NCBI RefSeq assembly: GCF_900104655.1
Contig: NZ_FNWD01000002.1
Coordinates: 62,001-126,000 of the forward strand
Origin: Millionella massiliensis
Lineage (GTDB): Bacteria; Bacteroidota; Bacteroidia; Bacteroidales; Rikenellaceae
Direction of reading: 5' to 3'
DNA length: 64,000 nt
Under the pieces are notes generated by a model that worked only from the letters and a program-made list of their open reading frames with translations, was not told where the DNA came from and did no database searches. Each line of letters opens with the position of its first letter. Positions within the stretch are counted from its first letter, which is position 1. A program made the position numbers and the translations under genes. Of this stretch, positions 61,287-64,000 are shown piece by piece.

Positions 61287-63134
61287 CTACAGGTCGAGTT
61301 GCAGTTTCTCGTTCCCCTGGGTGTCGTAAACCGTCAGGGTCATCGTTTTGCCGTGGCGTTCGAGGACCATCACCGTAGCGGCGTCGGGCTGGAAACCACC
61401 GCCCACGACTACCGGGAACGGGTTGCCGACCTCACCGGTCTTATACGATGCAAAACGGTGGGTGTGGGCGTTGAGGGAGACGGCAAAGGGAGCCTTCTGC
61501 AACAGCGGATCCCACAGCTCGGTGCAGGGGTGGTATTCGTCCAGCTCGCCGTAGATCGGGATGTGGTGGAGCAGGACACGTTTGCCGGCCTTCTTGAAGG
61601 CTTTGGAGGCGAGCTCGTTTTTCAGGAAGCTGACCTGATCGTTGCGCAGCCCGGCGAAGTCGTTCAGCCCGTAGTAGACCCAGTGGTCGTCGGGTTTGTC
61701 CTCGCCGCAGTCGAGCATCACGAAGCGGGTGTCACCCCAGTTGAAGGCGCCGTAGGTCTTGTCACCCACGTAGTCGAAGAGTTCACGCAGACCGATCGAG
61801 TAGGCGTTGCGAATCTCGTGGTTGCCGCGCAGGAAGAAGGTCGGGATGTTTTCGGCCCCGATGCCCGAAGTGTAGTGCGAGAGGGTGGCGACGGCCTGTT
61901 TCTGCGAAGCCGGGTCGTCGATGCAGTCGCCGTTGAAGATAGCGAAATCGTATTTCACCCCTTTGTCGCGAATGACCTTCAGCAGGGCGTCGAAGGTGCC
62001 CAAACGCTGGTGCAGGTCGTTGAAAACAACGGCCGTGAAGTCCTGTGTCGCGTCGGCCGGCAGGGTGAAGGTGTAGAACGGGCTGGTGGCCGTACCGCCG
62101 AAAATCTTTTCGTAGCCGCCGTAGTAGAGAATCTCGCGCGAGTGGATTCGATAGTAGTATGTTTGGCCCGGTTCGAGGTTGGTCAGTCGGATTTTGTTCA
62201 GTTCGTTACCTGCCATGGCCTGTCCGTCGACCAGCGTGCGGGCCAGGGTCAGGGCGGTCGTGTCGGCGCCGTATTCCACCCAGCTGTAGGCCGGCGTGTT
62301 GGTCAGCCAGGTGACGGTGATGCCCCCTTCGGTGGGGTTCTGGAGGTAGGGATCGGTGCGGAGAATCTTGCCGTAGGTTACCTTGGCATATACGGGTCGG
62401 TGGTCAGACTGATATGGTGCGTCGATCACTCCGCGGTCGCTGACCTGATAAAAATGGTCACTGCCGATGTAGCCCCATATATAGTCGATGGCAGCGTCGG
62501 GGGTGTCGGCCGGGCAGGTGAGACGTTTTGTGTCGGTCAGCGGCACGAAGGTTTTCCGCATGGCCTTGAAGGGTTCCGAGTCGGGGGTGAAGTTCAGGTC
62601 GCCGGCCAGGTAGACCGCTTTCGTGGGGTAGCTGGCTGCCAGACTGTCGACGATCCGTACGGAGGTCAACTGGTCGGCTTCGGTCAGCGAAAAGTGGGTG
62701 GCCATGAAGACGTAGTCGGGATATTCGGCCACGATCAGTGCGCGGGCCTCTTCGCGGCCGGGCAGGGCATAGCGTTTGATCGCCAGCGGCTCTTCTTTGT
62801 ACAGCAGGCCGATGCCGTAGGCGCCGCCGTCATAGTCGATGGCCTTGGCAAAGGTGCCTTTCATACCGGTGCGGGCGGCAAACTCGCGGAGCGCGTCTGT
62901 GCGGCCGTTGCGTCCGGTGAGGCTGTCGAGCTCCTGCAGGGCGCAGATGTCGGGCGCCTGGGCGCGGATCACGGCCGAGGCCCGTTCGTAGTTGCGGCTT
63001 CCGTTGATACTCATCCCGCCGCGAACGTTGTAACTCATGATACTCAGTTTGCCGGGGACATTTTCGGCTTGTGCGGCGGGCAGTGCGCCCATCAGCATAA
63101 ATAAGGATAGCCATCCTTTCAGTCGAATACGCAT
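61287..63134 (-). CDS. Secreted fusion: endonuclease/exonuclease/phosphatase domain plus metallophosphoesterase
   Basis: 615 residues with a signal peptide (ends AAQA). Residues about 28-255 are an EEP domain: IMSYNVRGG, ALQELDSL, YLAGDLNFTPDS and the end motif QSDHRPVYAKV. A fibronectin/purple-acid-phosphatase-type N-terminal domain follows (about 265-365: GGITVTWLTNTPAYSWVEYG, LEPGQTYYYRI). Then a calcineurin-like phosphoesterase has its metal motifs VFNDLHQ, IFNGDCIDD, LRGNHEIR, LLHHIPIYG and NAHTHRF. Both catalytic modules look complete. Phosphodiester or phosphomonoester substrates outside the cell are likely, for example nucleotides or phospholipid headgroups. Single gene. Confidence 0.88.
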   Translation of the reverse strand: MRIRLKGWLSLFMLMGALPAAQAENVPGKLSIMSYNVRGGMSINGSRNYERASAVIRAQAPDICALQELDSLTGRNGRTDALREFAARTGMKGTFAKAIDYDGGAYGIGLLYKEEPLAIKRYALPGREEARALIVAEYPDYVFMATHFSLTEADQLTSVRIVDSLAASYPTKAVYLAGDLNFTPDSEPFKAMRKTFVPLTDTKRLTCPADTPDAAIDYIWGYIGSDHFYQVSDRGVIDAPYQSDHRPVYAKVTYGKILRTDPYLQNPTEGGITVTWLTNTPAYSWVEYGADTTALTLARTLVDGQAMAGNELNKIRLTNLEPGQTYYYRIHSREILYYGGYEKIFGGTATSPFYTFTLPADATQDFTAVVFNDLHQRLGTFDALLKVIRDKGVKYDFAIFNGDCIDDPASQKQAVATLSHYTSGIGAENIPTFFLRGNHEIRNAYSIGLRELFDYVGDKTYGAFNWGDTRFVMLDCGEDKPDDHWVYYGLNDFAGLRNDQVSFLKNELASKAFKKAGKRVLLHHIPIYGELDEYHPCTELWDPLLQKAPFAVSLNAHTHRFASYKTGEVGNPFPVVVGGGFQPDAATVMVLERHGKTMTLTVYDTQGNEKLQLDL

Positions 63135-63226
63135 ACTCGTTTGGGGTTAGGTTATTTTGTCGGTTATTGTGTTGTCGTTTTAACTTTCAAAGATAGAAAA
63201 ATAGTGGTGTAAATTTTTTGAAATAG

Positions 63227-63250
63227 AATTATTCTAATTTAAGAATAATT
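63227..63250. promoter_or_regulatory. Palindrome upstream of catalase, candidate metal/peroxide operator
   Basis: AATTATTCT (63227-63235), 6-bp spacer, AGAATAATT (63242-63250): perfect 9-bp arms. It abuts a -7-like box TATTTTTG (63253-63260). AT-rich palindromes of this size are typical binding sites of Fur/PerR-type repressors; regulator identity is inferred. Confidence 0.5.
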
Positions 63251-63291
63251 ATTATTTTTGTCGTGTAAACCAAAACCAAATCTACTGCCCT

Positions 63292-64000
63292 ATGGAAAAG
63301 CAACAATCAACTCGTCTGACGGCAGCAAATGGTCGTCCGGTGGCCGACAATCAGAATGTGCAAACGGCCGGTCCGCGTGGTCCGATGGTGATGCAGGACC
63401 CGTGGTTTATCGAAAAACTGGCCCATTTCGACCGGGAGGTGATTCCCGAACGGCGTATGCACGCCAAAGGTTCGGGAGCTTACGGCACGTTCACCGTGAC
63501 GCACGACATCACTCGGTACACGCGTGCTTCGATCTTTGCCCAGGTGGGCAAACAGACCGACTGTTTCGTCCGTTTCTCGACCGTGGCCGGCGAACGCGGC
63601 GCCGCGGATGCCGAACGTGATATTCGCGGTTTTGCGATCAAGTTCTACACCGACGAGGGTAACTGGGACCTGGTCGGGAACAACACCCCGGTCTTCTTCC
63701 TGCGTGACCCGCTGAAGTTCCCCGATCTGAATCACGTGGTCAAACGCGATCCGCGTACCAATATGCATAGTGCCAATGCCAACTGGGACTTCTGGACGCT
63801 GCTGCCCGAAGCACTCCATCAGGTGACCATCACGATGAGCGACCGCGGCATCCCCGCTTCGTATCGCCACATGCACGGCTTCGGAAGCCATACGTACAGC
63901 TTTTACAACCGCGATAATCAACGGACCTGGGTGAAGTTCCACCTCGAAACGCAGCAGGGGATCCGCAACCTGACCGATCAGGAGGCGGCCGAGATCATTG
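63292..64000 (+). CDS. katA: Catalase, N-terminal part (cut by window edge)
   Basis: 236 codons of an open frame that continues beyond the window, starting at ATG 63292. Small-subunit monofunctional heme catalase: [21 protein letters not shown], the distal-site His57 in [34 protein letters not shown], and [14 protein letters not shown] with the distal asparagine. Also [12 protein letters not shown]. It degrades hydrogen peroxide in the cytoplasm. Preceded by a palindrome at 63227-63250 that may make it peroxide- or iron-responsive. Confidence 0.97.
   Translation, partial: MEKQQSTRLTAANGRPVADNQNVQTAGPRGPMVMQDPWFIEKLAHFDREVIPERRMHAKGSGAYGTFTVTHDITRYTRASIFAQVGKQTDCFVRFSTVAGERGAADAERDIRGFAIKFYTDEGNWDLVGNNTPVFFLRDPLKFPDLNHVVKRDPRTNMHSANANWDFWTLLPEALHQVTITMSDRGIPASYRHMHGFGSHTYSFYNRDNQRTWVKFHLETQQGIRNLTDQEAAEII

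Noticed and set aside
1..64000. CRISPR arrays, IS elements, prophage genes
   Set aside because: No regularly spaced short repeats, transposase or phage structural motifs were seen on either strand.

Overview
The window reads as a chromosomal segment of a gut Bacteroidota bacterium, most like Alistipes/Rikenellaceae. This placement is an inference. It rests on a high-GC background (roughly 55-60%) combined with Bacteroidota-type promoters (TTTG-N19-TAnnTTTG, seen perfectly at 20315-20345 and 37350-37380), a hybrid two-component regulator, many lipoproteins, GH20/GH127/GH2/GH63/GH3 glycosidases, a BtuG-like lipoprotein under a cobalamin riboswitch, and tRNAs without encoded CCA. No IS element, phage or CRISPR array was found.

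Layout. 1-8050: a minus-strand carbohydrate locus (GH2 running off the edge, GH127, aldose 1-epimerase, hybrid sensor/AraC regulator) with no SusC/SusD pair in view. 8749-10131: a secreted GH63-type glycosidase. 10546-17400: an AT-richer island of secreted and lipid-anchored proteins. It holds an NVEALA peptide, four 6-bladed propeller lipoproteins (two frameshifted), a CGPC thioredoxin-like lipoprotein, a decayed second NVEALA gene and a duplicated block of about 340 bp. 17510-17912: tmRNA. 18183-21891: FtsE-like ATPase, L-serine dehydratase, then a divergent cobalamin riboswitch with a BtuG-like propeller lipoprotein. 22095-27277: GH3 glucosidase/xylosidase, DUF2148 ferredoxin-like protein, TonB-C protein. 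27499-33011: a six-gene minus-strand operon (LemA, DUF3137, two small membrane proteins, a YbjN-like protein with a Met/Gln/Ala-rich tail, and a cytoplasmic trypsin-like protease with a zinc ribbon) closed by a strong terminator. 33174-34817: TPR/HTH membrane regulator. 35339-36913: GH20 hexosaminidase. 37401-37560: two tRNA-Lys genes.

37919-46362: a plus-strand operon for making and exporting an exopolysaccharide: HEAT-like membrane protein, processive GT2, TPR/YaiO beta-barrel, DUF4838 protein, DUF1573 lipoprotein. 46680-52336: a tripartite RND efflux pump, divergent from a LytS/LytTR two-component pair (52559-54363). 54570-55901: YihY/BrkB membrane protein. 56413-58003: cyclophilin-like secreted protein and a Cys-nucleophile alpha/beta hydrolase. 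58362-61109: an AT-rich locus of three secreted proteins built from an unrecognised repeat of about 45 residues, with a decayed duplicate unit between them. 61287-63134: a secreted fusion of an endonuclease/exonuclease/phosphatase domain and a metallophosphoesterase. 63292-end: the start of catalase with an upstream palindrome.

The likeliest little-described systems are (a) the NVEALA peptide / propeller lipoprotein / CGPC lipoprotein cassette array, (b) the LemA-DUF3137-protease operon, and (c) the family of ~45-residue repeat lipoproteins. All functional claims for these are inferences from sequence and neighbourhood.
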